Position numbers and translations under genes: made by a program. A stretch of DNA of 64,000 nt from Trichoplax sp. H2 (taxonomy: Eukaryota > Placozoa > Uniplacotomia > Trichoplacea). The stretch lies in NCBI GenBank assembly GCA_003344405.1, contig NOWV01000189.1:1-64000 (forward strand), in the 5' to 3' direction. This document shows, one piece after another, positions 50,139 to 64,000 of this stretch. Numbering within the stretch: position 1 is the first letter of the stretch; each line of letters starts with the position of its first letter. The notes below the pieces were generated by a model. It was not told the origin of the DNA and made no database searches. It was given only the letters and a program-made list of their open reading frames with translations.

Positions 50139-50815
50139 TGAGAATCAACTGCAAGACATTGATTGAAGGCAGAAATATTGGTTTAGTTCCTTATTGTCCT
50201 CATCATGTATTACAGTAAGTAATATACAGTATATTACCATGATTGCACAAACTATTCCATGATGACAATCAACTGCTAGACATTGATTGAAGGCAGAAAT
50301 ATTGGCTTAGTTCCTTACTGTCCTCATCATGTATTACAATAAGTAATATATAGTATATTATCGTGGTTGCACAAACTAGTCCATGATGACAATCAACTGC
50401 TAGGCATTGATTGAAGGCAGAAATATTGGCTTAGTTGCACAAACTATTCCATGATGACAATCAACTGCTAGACATTGATTGAAGGCAGAAATATTGGCTT
50501 AGTTCGGTGCTGTCTCCATCATGTATTACAGTAAGTAATATGCTGTATATTACCATGATTGCACAAACTATTCCATGATGACAATCAACTGCTAGACATT
50601 GATTGAAGGCAGAAATATTGGCTTAGTTCCTTACTGTCCTCATTATGTATTACAGTAAGTAATATATAGTATATTATCGTGGTTGCACAAACTATTCTAT
50701 GATGACAATCAACTGCTAGACATTGATTGAAGGCAGAAATATTGGCTTAGTTCTTTACTGTTCTCCTCATATATTACAATAAGTAATATATAGTATATTA
50801 CCATGGTCGCACAAA
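50139..50815. repeat. Tandem array, unit about 123 bp, six copies
   Basis: Units start at GATGACAATCAACTGC (first copy GATGAG) at 50139, 50261, 50385, 50453, 50577 and 50701. Spacing is 122, 124, 68, 124 and 124, so the third copy is internally deleted by 56 bases. Each full unit contains AGGCAGAAATATTGGCTTAG and a TATAGTATATTA stretch. Copies are very similar, so the array is young or homogenised. It lies about 0.7 kb before the first recognised NAT9 exon. Confidence 0.92.
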
Positions 50816-51441
50816 AGCCAACAAGTTTCATCACAAGCTTGCTAAAATTAATTTAAATTTGGATTGAAACCTACTCGTTTTCATATATAGTACAGTAATG
50901 TCATCAAACAAACTCATTCTAGCTACGCGTAGCTTTGAATTCATTGAGTGAAATGGACATGCTGTGCCCATAATGAAACTAACAGGATTACCTCACCAAG
51001 TAAGATAGAGCTATAGCTGTAAATAGTGAGCGAGCTAAAATAGCTCTACTGAAATGTGCATGACCAGATAGCTGAATGGATGATTCGCAAACTACAAAAG
51101 TATTTGATGGATCAGTAAGATGAAGAAATTAGACCGACACTTTACTTGATTTTCTTGTATCTCAACTTGGATCGTGATATTAATGTAGATGTTGAATTGA
51201 GATGAAGGTGACGTCCTATCAAAATAAGCTATCATAACAATTGGATAATCAAACTGTATTCATTTCATAGCAAAAACATCTAGTTGAGAGAAATCGTTAT
51301 TGCAAAGGTGCATCTTTGTAGCATAGCTAGATGAACATTTACTAGCTACTACAGTACGCGTATATGGTATAACCGTAAATAGAAATATATGACGGCAAAT
51401 GTAACAAGAGACGAGGAGATTTCCCCAAATTACAACTTTAA

Positions 51442-53584
<2,143 letters not shown>

Positions 53585-55295
53585 TCTTCTATATTAGCGT
53601 AAATCATACCATCATTATAATGTAGATTCTGCTTCATTACCGCGTTATCTGAATTAAAAATTTACTCTTGATAATTTCAATTGTGTAGCAGATGAGATGA
53701 TAGTGAAATTTCGTTTTTATGAATTGTTTTGCATAAGCGTACTCTACAAACGTATATGCTGAACTTAAAATATGATATAGATTCTGTATTTATTGCAGTG
53801 TTGTCCAAATTTAAAGACTTATTCTACACAATTTATATCGTGCTGATTGACTTGATGATAGAAGTTGGCATAGAAGTTGCCAACTTCTATCGTCGTAAAA
53901 TTGCTAATGTGCCATATAAGAGTGCTAAGTCAAGCAATTGTCGCAAGAATGCAATACAATTGCAATATATTCTATTTACGTAAAGTGAAGAAACCTTTCC
54001 GGTTTGGTACTGACTACAGCCATAGGTCAGGTAGACATTACCTTCATATTTACAATTACATAACATTTTTATTTCTTATTTTGTCAGAATGAACTAGTCA
54101 AGTGTTTAGTATAACTTATAAATCTAGCTAACCTTAAACAATATTTGAATAGCATCACTGGTGCCAATAATATTGATTGAAATATTTTGTAAAGCATAGC
54201 AAATAAATTCTATATCCTCGCACTTGATCAAGTTATCCTTTCCTTTCAGTTGTGTAATTATTAAAAGCATAGTTAGCCAATTGAATTCAATCACTTCAAT
54301 TGACCCGTCGATCAGTCTATAACTTATGCTGATGCAACCTAAATTTTGAACCATAATCTGATTACAAATAGTATTATTACATATAAAATCATCGTTTCCT
54401 GCTGAATTAACTAGTTAATTGATTAAATAAATTGATCAATTGTTGAAAAAGTGATTGCTACAATAATTTTTTAAGATCAATATTTATATCAAAAAGACAA
54501 AGTAAAAACAGAAGGAAAAGATCAGCGATTGAATCCTGTTATATAAAATTTTTAATACTGCTGCGAAAGTTTTTAAAATGAATGTATATTACTTTTAGTG
54601 CAATTTAGGAATAGGATTTTATAGACAATACCACTAGCTTGATATATAATCGATGCTAGTTAATTCTAATCGTAATCAATCCTTAATATTCATAGATATC
54701 AAAATTCAGATGACATAGCGACTCTAAATTAAAATTAAATGTATTATAAATATCTAGCTTGATTTACGCTGATGATTGCTTCAAGAAGAAACCCTATCCA
54801 TGAGCTACAAGCTTATTTGGCTTGAAAGTGTGTATTTGTTGAATCCGAAGTCCGATGATGTTCATCCTGGCTCAATAGCTACCACCGAATAACTTTCAAT
54901 ATAGCGTATATAGTAGTAAACTGGATGAAATGATATTCAGTAGGTTTATGTCTATTTGCTCGAGAATGAGGAGGCACTATTTATATAACATTTCCTGATT
55001 ACAGGTATTAAGGTTTCGTGCCCGTAACTGGTTATTCATATTTTACAAACGTCGCATTGGCGTAGGATTAAAGTATCATTAATCTATACCCTAGCTAGTC
55101 ATATTTTCTAAAACAATAGGCAATATTAAAATGTTTGTGATTGCCTAAGGAAATCCATTTGTGCAAATACTGTTTCATTATAGAAGTAAGAGATTGCATT
55201 ATAAAGCATTTTAGGGAGGAGATATCGACGGAATACACTACAATTTCGTAGTGATAAAATTAAAATAGATAGAGCTAGTCAATTTTCTTCTGCTA
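53585..55295. other. Convergent intergenic region between NAT9 and ADAP
   Basis: Both neighbours end here. A perfect short inverted repeat, AGAAGTTGGCA...TGCCAACTTCT, occurs near 53860-53890. No exon chain, RNA gene or mobile element was recognised. Confidence 0.45.
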
Positions 55296-58200
55296 CTATT
55301 TACCATTAAGATAGAAATGAACACTATCCAATGCTTCATTTAGCGCCCTCATCCATTTTCGCTTTTCGCTAGCTGAATCAGCTCTTAAATAATAATTACG
55401 ACCAGGTGTTTTGAATACAAAGCAAAATCCATCACCACGCTGATGAGATGCAATGTCATCTTCTTGGACTTTATAACCTCTATCCTGTAGTCCAATATCG
55501 ATCTCACCTAGTGGATAAGGCTCCTAAGTAGGGAGAAAGGAAACAGAATAAAGCCATTTAGTTCGAGTCTCGAAGCATTGTCGCAGTTTTTGCATCTAAA
55601 ATAATTTTGATGGGTAAGTAGCTAAACTCACCAATAATTTAGACTTAATTGTGAACTATAATTAGCCCTGACAAGTTTTGTAGTTGGATTATTAATCATT
55701 TTAATAACATTTATGCATATGTGCCAGCCATAAAATAGAACTAATTCGGTCAGCACAATCTTTATTCTTATAACTGCATATTTTACATATAGTATCCACT
55801 TAGATCAAGCCTACAGATTAGTTCAATCTTGACTGTTATATCGCCTTTGAGTATTAGATATATAGTTTATACTACGAGATAGCTTAGTTGCAAATATTTC
55901 TAATTTCTTGGCTTATAGAATGGTTATATCATGTTACAATCAGCTTAGGAAATTGTGCTGACGTAGAAACATATATGAGCCGAAACTTACCAACGGGCCT
56001 TTAAAATACATTAATTTTCTGTCATATAACGAGAACCAGCGTCTGCGGAACGCTCCATTTTCCTTTTGATAGTAGCGAAGAAAAATGATTATTCACAGCT
56101 CAATATTTACGTTATAGATAGATTTTTTGAATAGAATATTTTGCTGCGATAAATTTAGGATCTAATAGTTCATTCTATTGCTGGGCAGTAAAAGTATATA
56201 GTACAAGGAATATTTTATCAAGAAAATAAAGAAAAAATATATCCTTAAAGAAAATAATAGAAGTGGTCTGAACATGATGACAATCTAATATATTAGGCTA
56301 CCTTTGGTTATAAATTACCGTAATCGTTAACTGGGATAACATTTTTTAGTTAAGATGCATAATATAAAAACCGATAATAATTACCTTTGGACCCGTCTTT
56401 TCTAAGTAGCCTTCATGTAGAAATTCAATGGATAACATACGTGATATCTAGAAAATTGAACAAGATCCATGAAATGAGGAAAGATTACAATTTATTTATC
56501 ATCGACATAACCAAGTAGAATTCAAGATTGTTGGCGAATAATTTTGACTTTAGTAAAGCTTAAATAGCATCTATATCTACATTCGTAAAGCCACATCATT
56601 AAACTTACTCTTTCTTCCTCTTGCTCTGGAATCGATTTATAAAGACAGCCAAGAACAGCAGCCTTGGCTGTTCGTATAGCGCATAACCAATCAATTACTT
56701 CCTACATTGTAAAATCAGTCTATCATCAATTATTTACAACAGTTTCCAGTTCAATTCTTGAAAAAACGGTGATAAAGCAGTAGTAACTGATCGATAAAAC
56801 TCATAGCATAGAGAAATCAATATTAAGGTCTCCTATAGCTTTATTATAACTTAACTAGAGATCGCTGGGCTTATTTACCTTGCCCGACTCGGAATACATG
56901 TAAAAATTTCTTGTTTTTCCGTCACTCTCTTTATATAAAAGCTGAAGACCATATGGTTTACCAAGTTTTTGTTTGCCAACCAAGGTTGCATTAATACATT
57001 CAACACTCATTTCACTTTTAGGTTCAATGTCCTGCAATTAGAAATTGCAGTCTTATAAGTATGAGACGGTAGAATAGGGTCGCATTTAAATTGGAAATAA
57101 AGATAGAAGTTGTCTACTTTTTCATTAATGAAATAGGATAAAGTTGTAGCATCATCGGATAATACGAAAAGGCGCCGGTTCCATTCATTCTTAATTTTTC
57201 CCTTTTTCCATAGGAAACCTCTTTTCGCAGCTAAGTAATAGAAAACGCAAGTTATATCTTTATTGCCGCATCGATCGATCAATACTAGCGAGTTTATCTA
57301 CTCTCATCCATACTTCATAATGAAAAATTTAACGATAGCAAAGATAATAAGCGTTTAGTATATTAAAACAGTAATTTCAGACTTACAAATATTCTGATGA
57401 CGAAATCTATTTAAAATGGCTATCCTAGAAATTAAGTTGTTAATACTAACTTGATAATGGAATAGTACTTTTTTCACCAGTAAAGAGACGATTTTCATAT
57501 TTAGCTTTAATCCAATGTTCTCTTAGCATCCTATTAGTAACCAGAGAGATAGTGCCATAGTTAGCAGTAATAAGATAAATATTCGGTAAGATAGATATAT
57601 ATTTATAAGAGATTAATCAGAGCCTTACTCAACGTTCCTAGCGGAGATCCTAGGAAAAAATATAGGAACACGTTTCTCCCACATTTTATTAGCTGATTTA
57701 TTATCGTTATCAGCCATAATCTAAAATGTGAGAAAGATGAAATAAGATAGTTGCTTCTAATTGCAAAAAAGGCAATTAGCTGACAGACTTACTTGTATAG
57801 CAGTATCAGTCCAATCATCCAGGAAAACTGATTTAACTTTGGAGATATGGACACCAAGACTTCGATGAACAGTAACGCAATCAGTGCAAATAAATACGCC
57901 AAGATTGAAGGAAGCCCATTCTAGTGATTCTAGATATCGAAAGTAAAATAGAAACTCGTCAGAGTCTAGAGAAATTTTCCATTTCACTTAGGGATGTAAG
58001 AGGACATGGAATATACTAAATTTCAGTAATCCTAGTAATTAAGCTTATCGCATTAACTGTAAAGCAAAAATGTTTGAATTATAAATTTAGTTAATATACC
58101 ACTTAAAGTATACTTTAGCTGTAGAATTTAATTTTAAAAGATTTTCTATATCCGACTTAATTTAAATTAGATTGCATCTGGCATAGCTAAAATATTGCTA

Positions 58201-58499
58201 TAAAAACGAATCAATGTTAGCCTTAACGGAACTTTACATCATTTCTAACGTTTTATACGTAATAACTGGAAATAATTTTTTGGAATATGGTTTATACTAT
58301 TAAGACAAAAAATTCTCCTTAAAATCATAGCTATTTGCATAAGATAACCATACTATTGAGACGAAGAAAACACCAAGATACAGACATGCTATGAAATACA
58401 TTTGCCAAACTTACTTTTGCCTTTACAATCCGCACAAATACTATTTTCTGGACGTTGCAATAATTTCTTTAATTCTTCTTTATGTCTTGTAGAGGACAT
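55296..58499 (-). CDS. ADAP1: ADAP/centaurin-alpha-type ArfGAP with two PH domains
   Basis: Complete gene; ten coding exons in transcript order: 58415-58499, 57793-57929, 57629-57720, 57451-57530, 57118-57230, 56879-57031, 56609-56701, 56385-56447, 55991-56062, 55296-55523. Junction phases all agree and give 371 residues, matching family length (about 374). The ArfGAP zinc finger is CADC...CTDC split over exons 1-2, with [14 protein letters not shown] and [17 protein letters not shown]; the arginine finger is present. PH1 begins [10 protein letters not shown]...[10 protein letters not shown]2 begins [11 protein letters not shown] and ends with [18 protein letters not shown]. It should stimulate GTP hydrolysis on Arf6-type GTPases and bind phosphoinositides (PIP3) at the plasma membrane. 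An in-frame ATG at 57987 precedes the true exon 2 and is intronic. ADAP1 versus ADAP2 cannot be decided. Confidence 0.96.
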
Positions 58500-61400
58500 G
58501 ACTGCTGATATATTAAATTCTGAATTCTATGTAATATATAGAAAAAGAATGATTATGAGTTAATTTCGCAAAGAAAACTTCGATATTTCCTAACAGAGAA
58601 AGATACAATCAATCTATACTGGTACATTTTCAAATTGTATTACCAGTTGCATTTGCTGGTGTTAACTACATCTACAAAGCCATGATCCGATAATACAGGT
58701 AATAAAAACTACAGCAAAATATGCTATGACAGATCTCCTAGTATTTACTGTATAAATTGTAAATAGGTGTAAATGTATTATAGTCGCTAAAGATTTAATT
58801 TCCATATCGAAAAAATTAATTTTTAAAAGCTGGCTTAAGTGAATAACTAGCAATTCAAAATTTAGATAGTAATGTTGAGAATTATATCAAAATATGAAAA
58901 AATTTCGCTACAATTAGTTGTGCCGTGAGATATTTAAAATCCTTTTGAGATAAGAAAACTTTAATATCTGTCAATTCGTTAAGCGCACAGAAGCCACATG
59001 ATTAATTGATGAGGTTAGGGGATTAGCAATTAGAAAAACGACGTAGCAACCCAAAGATTAAATTAGTAGAATGATTTTTATTCACAACTGAAAATTTACG
59101 TCCAGCATGAAATCAAGAAGAGTTTAGAAATTGCTAAAAAGGAATCAGCATGGATAATATAATAACGTATGAGTGAATTAAATCTATAAAATGATTGAGA
59201 AAATTTTTGAACCATCAGTCTAACTAATAATGGCGATTCTATATGTTACCATGAGATGAAATGTCTTGATTCTTAAGGTGAGTGGATTAAAAATCTAATG
59301 CGTAGGTAAATTTGGAATCACCAATCTAAATTATAACGGCCATTTCAAGGACTAAGATAGGCAATTGATATATAATGTCTTAATTATTAAGGATGTCTGT
59401 AATACCGGCAAGCAAATGAATACAGATGTCATAATTATAGACCATACCCACAATACCGGTCCTATATGAAAGAGGATGGCTATTTTTTCTCGATATCTTT
59501 CAAACTTCCGGTTAATATTACCTGGTGAAGATACTTAAGTTTTAAATGCTAGCTTCCGCTCCTGTCTGTACCATTATAAAGAATTGCTTGAATGTCAGTA
59601 CGGCAGTTATTGCGATTCTTTCAAATAAATTTGTAGCAGATATTAAAGGTGATAAGATGGTTACTTTCCCTGTCATTTCCTATTTCTAGCCAGTCACCTA
59701 TACAAGAGCCATTACACTCAGAATACTACTTACAATGCTTGTTAATTGCTCAATGGAGAATTGATATGCTGTCTTAAATTGTGACAGTAATGTTCGTGAA
59801 TTTGCTTCAATGAATGTTATGAACTTAAAATCGGGGGAAAATTAAGTTTATAATTAAGCTGATGTAAATTCCTAAGTAAAAACGTCGATATCTCTCTTAG
59901 CGATATTTAATCTTTACTAGAGAAAGATTACTTGATCATTCCATCCACAATTAACAACGAAATAAGAATATATTTTTGATTGATTTTGCGATTAAATTAA
60001 ATTATAATGATTGCAGATTTGAAAGTTGATTTCCGTATTGAAAAGCGTCAAGATTCACCCTAATGGTTGTGAATAAGAAGCAAGAAATGATTGTCGTTCT
60101 ATCCTGTTCAAGAATACGATTCCTAGATCTCTATAAGAAGGGCTGGCTATAACCTGTCATGAATTTGTATTGATTAGTTCAATGTCAAGGCGTGAAATAG
60201 GTGATATAATTTGACTATATACGTATTTCCATAGTATCCAAGATCAATATTTTGTTCAAGCTGATAAGAATTACTTTTCTAAATTAAATCTTTGATGCTA
60301 GATGCTAATTGTTAGTAGTTGTCAATTCAAGTACTGTCAAGAAAGATGGTAGCAGTGGCATTAATTTAGTCAAAAGCGGCGTAAAGATAGCTAAGGATAT
60401 TAGGAGGATCGACCAAAGCAGAAGGTATGAAATCGATTTCTATTTGTCACTCAGCAAGGTGTGAACTAGTAACTTAAATTCCGTAGAAATATTAGTTTGC
60501 TATAACACTCTTCAAAGGGAATAAATGCTAATTGTGATGGAAAACAATTTAATTAGTGCTATCCATTTTCCTGTAATTTCAAATAAATCCTTGTGATGGC
60601 AGCTGACCTTTTTAAGATTCATAGTAGTAAGAAAAATACCAGTAGATTTAGACAGATTAGCCCCGCTCCCCGGATTGGAAAAAACAAATTAGTCATGCCG
60701 TCAAGATAAAAGAAAAAACTCGTTCTAGTTAAAGTCTTATTAACTGTTGGTGTTTTTTACGCCTTTAAAGGATTTAAGACAATTGCTTATGTTGCATTAT
60801 AAGATGACTATCAATCATCACTTTTGGGATTATGAATAATGACATAAAGAGATATTACATTACTGTTTTGATCGAAACCTACATTAGGCAAGAGAAGGAG
60901 TGTTTAAAGAACAAGGAAATACTCTTCTTTAGCGGCGATTTAGAATGATTATAAATAATAATAGATAACTTACCTGATGGAGATATAAATTAATTTGAAG
61001 TTTGGAATAACTGAACAAGAACCACAATTTTAACTCAGTTAAACGATGAAAATAGATGGAAATTTCAAGACCAAAATTCTTTAATCAATTTAGATTAAAT
61101 GGGCTCTAGTACTACTTGAGTAGTAGAAATTAAGTCAAACTGATCGTAGATCAAACTTCTCCTCAATAGCGACCATCAACACTGCGGAGAAAGGAATCCA
61201 GAATAAATTAATCTAAGGAAAACGATGCAATTTAACCCTTTAAAGCTTATACCATTAATTAATTTATTAATTACATTTTAATAAGACTAATTTCTATTGG
61301 AGAAAGGAAAAGAAATAATGATTAAGAATAAACTTGCGACAAAATTAATGGAAAGATTTTAAGTATAGCTGAAAGACTGAAGTTTGACAAAGAACAGAAT

Positions 61401-64000
61401 GAACTCGTATAGAAAATTTTTAAAAAGAAAAATTTCAACCAATTCCAGTAAATAACATGAATTAATTGGATTAATGATAAAAAATACTATTATTACCATC
61501 ACTTTACGTATAAAACTTACCAATTTATGTATTAAAATAAAGGTATAGGAGTATAGAATTAATGTTTAAAGAAGTAGAATAACGATTTTGTGGTGAAGGT
61601 AAACGAGGAAGAAAAGAGGTAAGTTAGAAGAGAAGCTTCAATCGAGTTAATTTTGCCTTGTTGACCAATGGTAAATGATTTAATAATGATTAACATGTCT
61701 CACTTTAATAACATCTCCATGGTATAGATATTCATCGACGTCAATGTTAATGTCAATAAATTGTTGAACTTAGCCAATAATCATGCTGTGATGGATAATG
61801 AATTCAGCCCTAAGGGTTGCCAAGTCAATAAGCGAGTTAATTTTATTAATAACAATAATAAAAAATACAATATAATAACATGATTATCTTTCAATTAATC
61901 TATTTTAGAATGATTCCATTTTCTTCCGATCTCTAGGTTAGTTTGTTGGCGATAAAGTGATAGAACAGAACTTTTTATGTATCATTTTATTCAAAGGAAA
62001 GATAACAAAAACTCGAAGCAATGAATTTAAATTATCAACATGCCCTACTATTATTCTATTGAATTTATTTAATAGTATGCTCGTATTGATCATATCAATA
62101 AATGCATTCCATCATTTTGGAATAGCGGTAAAAATAAAAAGGGAAGGAGAGGCAATCCGTCCATCCAATCATTAATCTATTCTCTAACATTGATCGCTAT
62201 CGTTGAGTGAAGTTATCAATCTATAGGGACCTTTTAATTTCTAACTTATTAGAACTATTGCATTCAGTCCTCTCTCTATTTTAATAAAGCAAATTTAGCC
62301 TATGCATTATTTCCAATTACACTCAATTTTATTCCGATTTGATGAATAATATAAAACTTAAGACGATAAGTTACTTAATTGCAACCATCAGGCAATTAGT
62401 ATTTATAAATGGTAATCCCATCAAGTTTGTTAATTAATCGACTAGTTGTCTTTCTGAGCCTTAGGTCAAGCATTTTTAAATAGTAATCCCATCGAGTTTG
62501 TTAATTAATCGGGTTGATGTTTTTATGAGCCTAAAGTCGATTAAATGATATTATTTCTGTTTGGCAGGTAATTACAATCATTGATGACGAATTATCTTGA
62601 ACTATACTCAACTAATATTGATGTTTTAAATAAAATATAAGAAAGATAGCCAGTCATCTGTTGAATTATGATATCAATCTACCTACCAGTAAATATTCTA
62701 AATATTATTGGCAACAACGATAATAGACATAATAAATAGAAATGATGGAATATCCCTAGGACTATACGCATCTTCCATTGAGGTGATCAAGAGTTTAATA
62801 TTACTTATACGTAGTACAAATAGACGCCCTCTAATGATGACGTCTTCAAGGATGACAGCTACCCTTAAGCCATCATTTGCCTTACTTCTGTGTGCATGAG
62901 ATGATCAGAAAGTTTATTTAGTTGTATATTATTTTTACCTCTCATCCAGTTGGTAATTAATATCGACTAAGTAGTTTAGAATTCAATATATTGTCATCGA
63001 TATGTTTAAAAGTATTATTCAGCCATTGTCAAAAAAACAAATTAATTATGGATAGAATTGAAGTTAGCAGCGAGCTACTATAACATAATATACCGTGATA
63101 TTAATATATTCTACAGATTGATTTCATCCTATTTTCGTCGTCTTACATATCATTGTAGGATTGAAGCAGTCTTTAATCGCTAAAATAGTAACCTTCAAGA
63201 TAATCAATCTCATCATAATATCGTGTATCATGTAAAATCATAATGTACTATTAATTTATATGATTGAACTATCTCATAGATCGACTCATTCTTGAGGTAA
63301 TTAACAATTTTATTTAGTTGCTAATTGAATCTATTTTATGTTTATTATTCTCAGTATCATAAATAGAATGCTTAACGGTAGATTAAAGATAGTATGTGTT
63401 TTAGTAAAATTATACTATTCGAAATTATCAATTTTTAAACGAGTTATGACTTTCAATGCGTCCTATATCGCTAAATTATTTAATGAAGCCATTCCTTTTA
63501 CTGATTTATTATCGAGATAATGAAGATTCTAGTAGTTCTTATAATTTACTGCTTGGCTTAAAAACTAGGTTTCACTAAAATCATATTGTTCAAGCTACCA
63601 TAGTTAGAAATTTATTATCGAGGTAATTAAAGTCGTATTTATTCTATAGTATACTACGATATTAATGCATACTATTAGTTTTACCTCATATCTATTATTC
63701 TCAACCTCATAATAGGTTAAAAACAGCTTCCAATCTTCATAATACTGGCCTTCAAAATAATTAATTCAAATCCTAAAACATATCATCTATTTACTATCAA
63801 GCCATCACGAATATTAGCTAATTAATTCATTTATTACCAAGGTAATTTAGAGACATCAATTTTAAGTCATAGTAATGTATACCAGTGATTGTTTCATTAT
63901 CACAAATAATATACCCAACAAAAGGCTAATAGCAGTCTAGATATGCAAAATATCAAATTCTAACACAAATTGTAACATTACATTATATCATTAAAAGCAT
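58500..64000. other. Gene-poor region upstream of ADAP
   Basis: Exon 1 of ADAP has a likely 5' UTR acceptor just upstream (TTACATAG on minus, about 58526), so a non-coding first exon should lie in this stretch. Otherwise no exon chain was recognised. Isolated open frames (61957-62175, 62708-62899, 63338-63520) have no known domain or splice context. Degenerate short repeats built on TTATTATCGAGGTAATTAA occur from about 63280 to 63850. Confidence 0.4.
62411..62540. repeat. 71-bp imperfect tandem duplication
   Basis: GTAATCCCATC(A/G)AGTTTG, TTAATTAATCG and (C/T)TTTCTGAGCC-like words occur at 62411-62470 and again at 62482-62540 with a period of 71. Copies differ at about one base in eight. No function is apparent. 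Confidence 0.7.

Noticed and set aside
57930-57987. The methionine-led N-terminal extension of the ArfGAP frame.
   Set aside because: The acceptor at 57930 joins in phase to the CADC-bearing first exon; the extension has no family similarity and would split the zinc finger.

Overview
The window is nuclear DNA from an animal. It is AT-rich, introns are short to medium with clear GTAAGT donors and T-rich AG acceptors, and it carries metazoan genes: a relaxin-receptor-type LRR GPCR, TMEM104, NAT9 and an ADAP/centaurin-alpha ArfGAP. Gene density and base composition would fit an early-branching animal such as a placozoan, but the lineage is inferred, not shown. Most long single-frame ORFs are spurious, so genes were rebuilt exon by exon from splice sites, reading phase and protein family patterns.

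Layout. 1-24.7 kb (+): an array of 55 leucine-rich-repeat exons, nearly all 66-87 nt and all phase 2 on both sides, ending in one intronless 7TM exon (23746-24742). Several solo-LTR-like repeats and a foldback element lie in its introns. 24.7-26.9 kb: convergent intergenic DNA. 26.9-32.3 kb (-): complete TMEM104 in ten coding exons. 32.9-35.1 kb: a 508-bp tandem duplication, a field of palindromic TACTGTAC words, and a broken Thr-rich/FN3-like remnant. 38.3-47.6 kb (+): the most unusual locus, described below. 50.1-50.8 kb: a ~123-bp tandem array. 51.5-53.6 kb (+): NAT9 acetyltransferase, lacking only its first exon(s). 55.3-58.5 kb (-): complete ADAP-type ArfGAP in ten coding exons. 58.5-64 kb: no gene recognised.

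The key find is a micro-exon gene at 38437-47609. A TATA box and a 71-nt signal-peptide exon are followed by 20 internal exons of 3-30 nt, eight of them only 3 nt long, and a 10-nt coding end. Every internal exon is a multiple of three and every junction is phase 2. Read through, the chain has no internal stop. It predicts an ~85-residue secreted precursor with an acidic propeptide, a KRRR cleavage site and a mature peptide with the six-cysteine pattern C-X5-C-X7-CC-X3-C-X11-C, the inhibitor-cystine-knot (knottin) framework. Five of the six cysteine codons are split by introns as TG|C or TG|T. The peptide's function is unknown.

The genes do not form an operon. The possible functional link (a secreted knottin next to a giant receptor) is positional only and untested.
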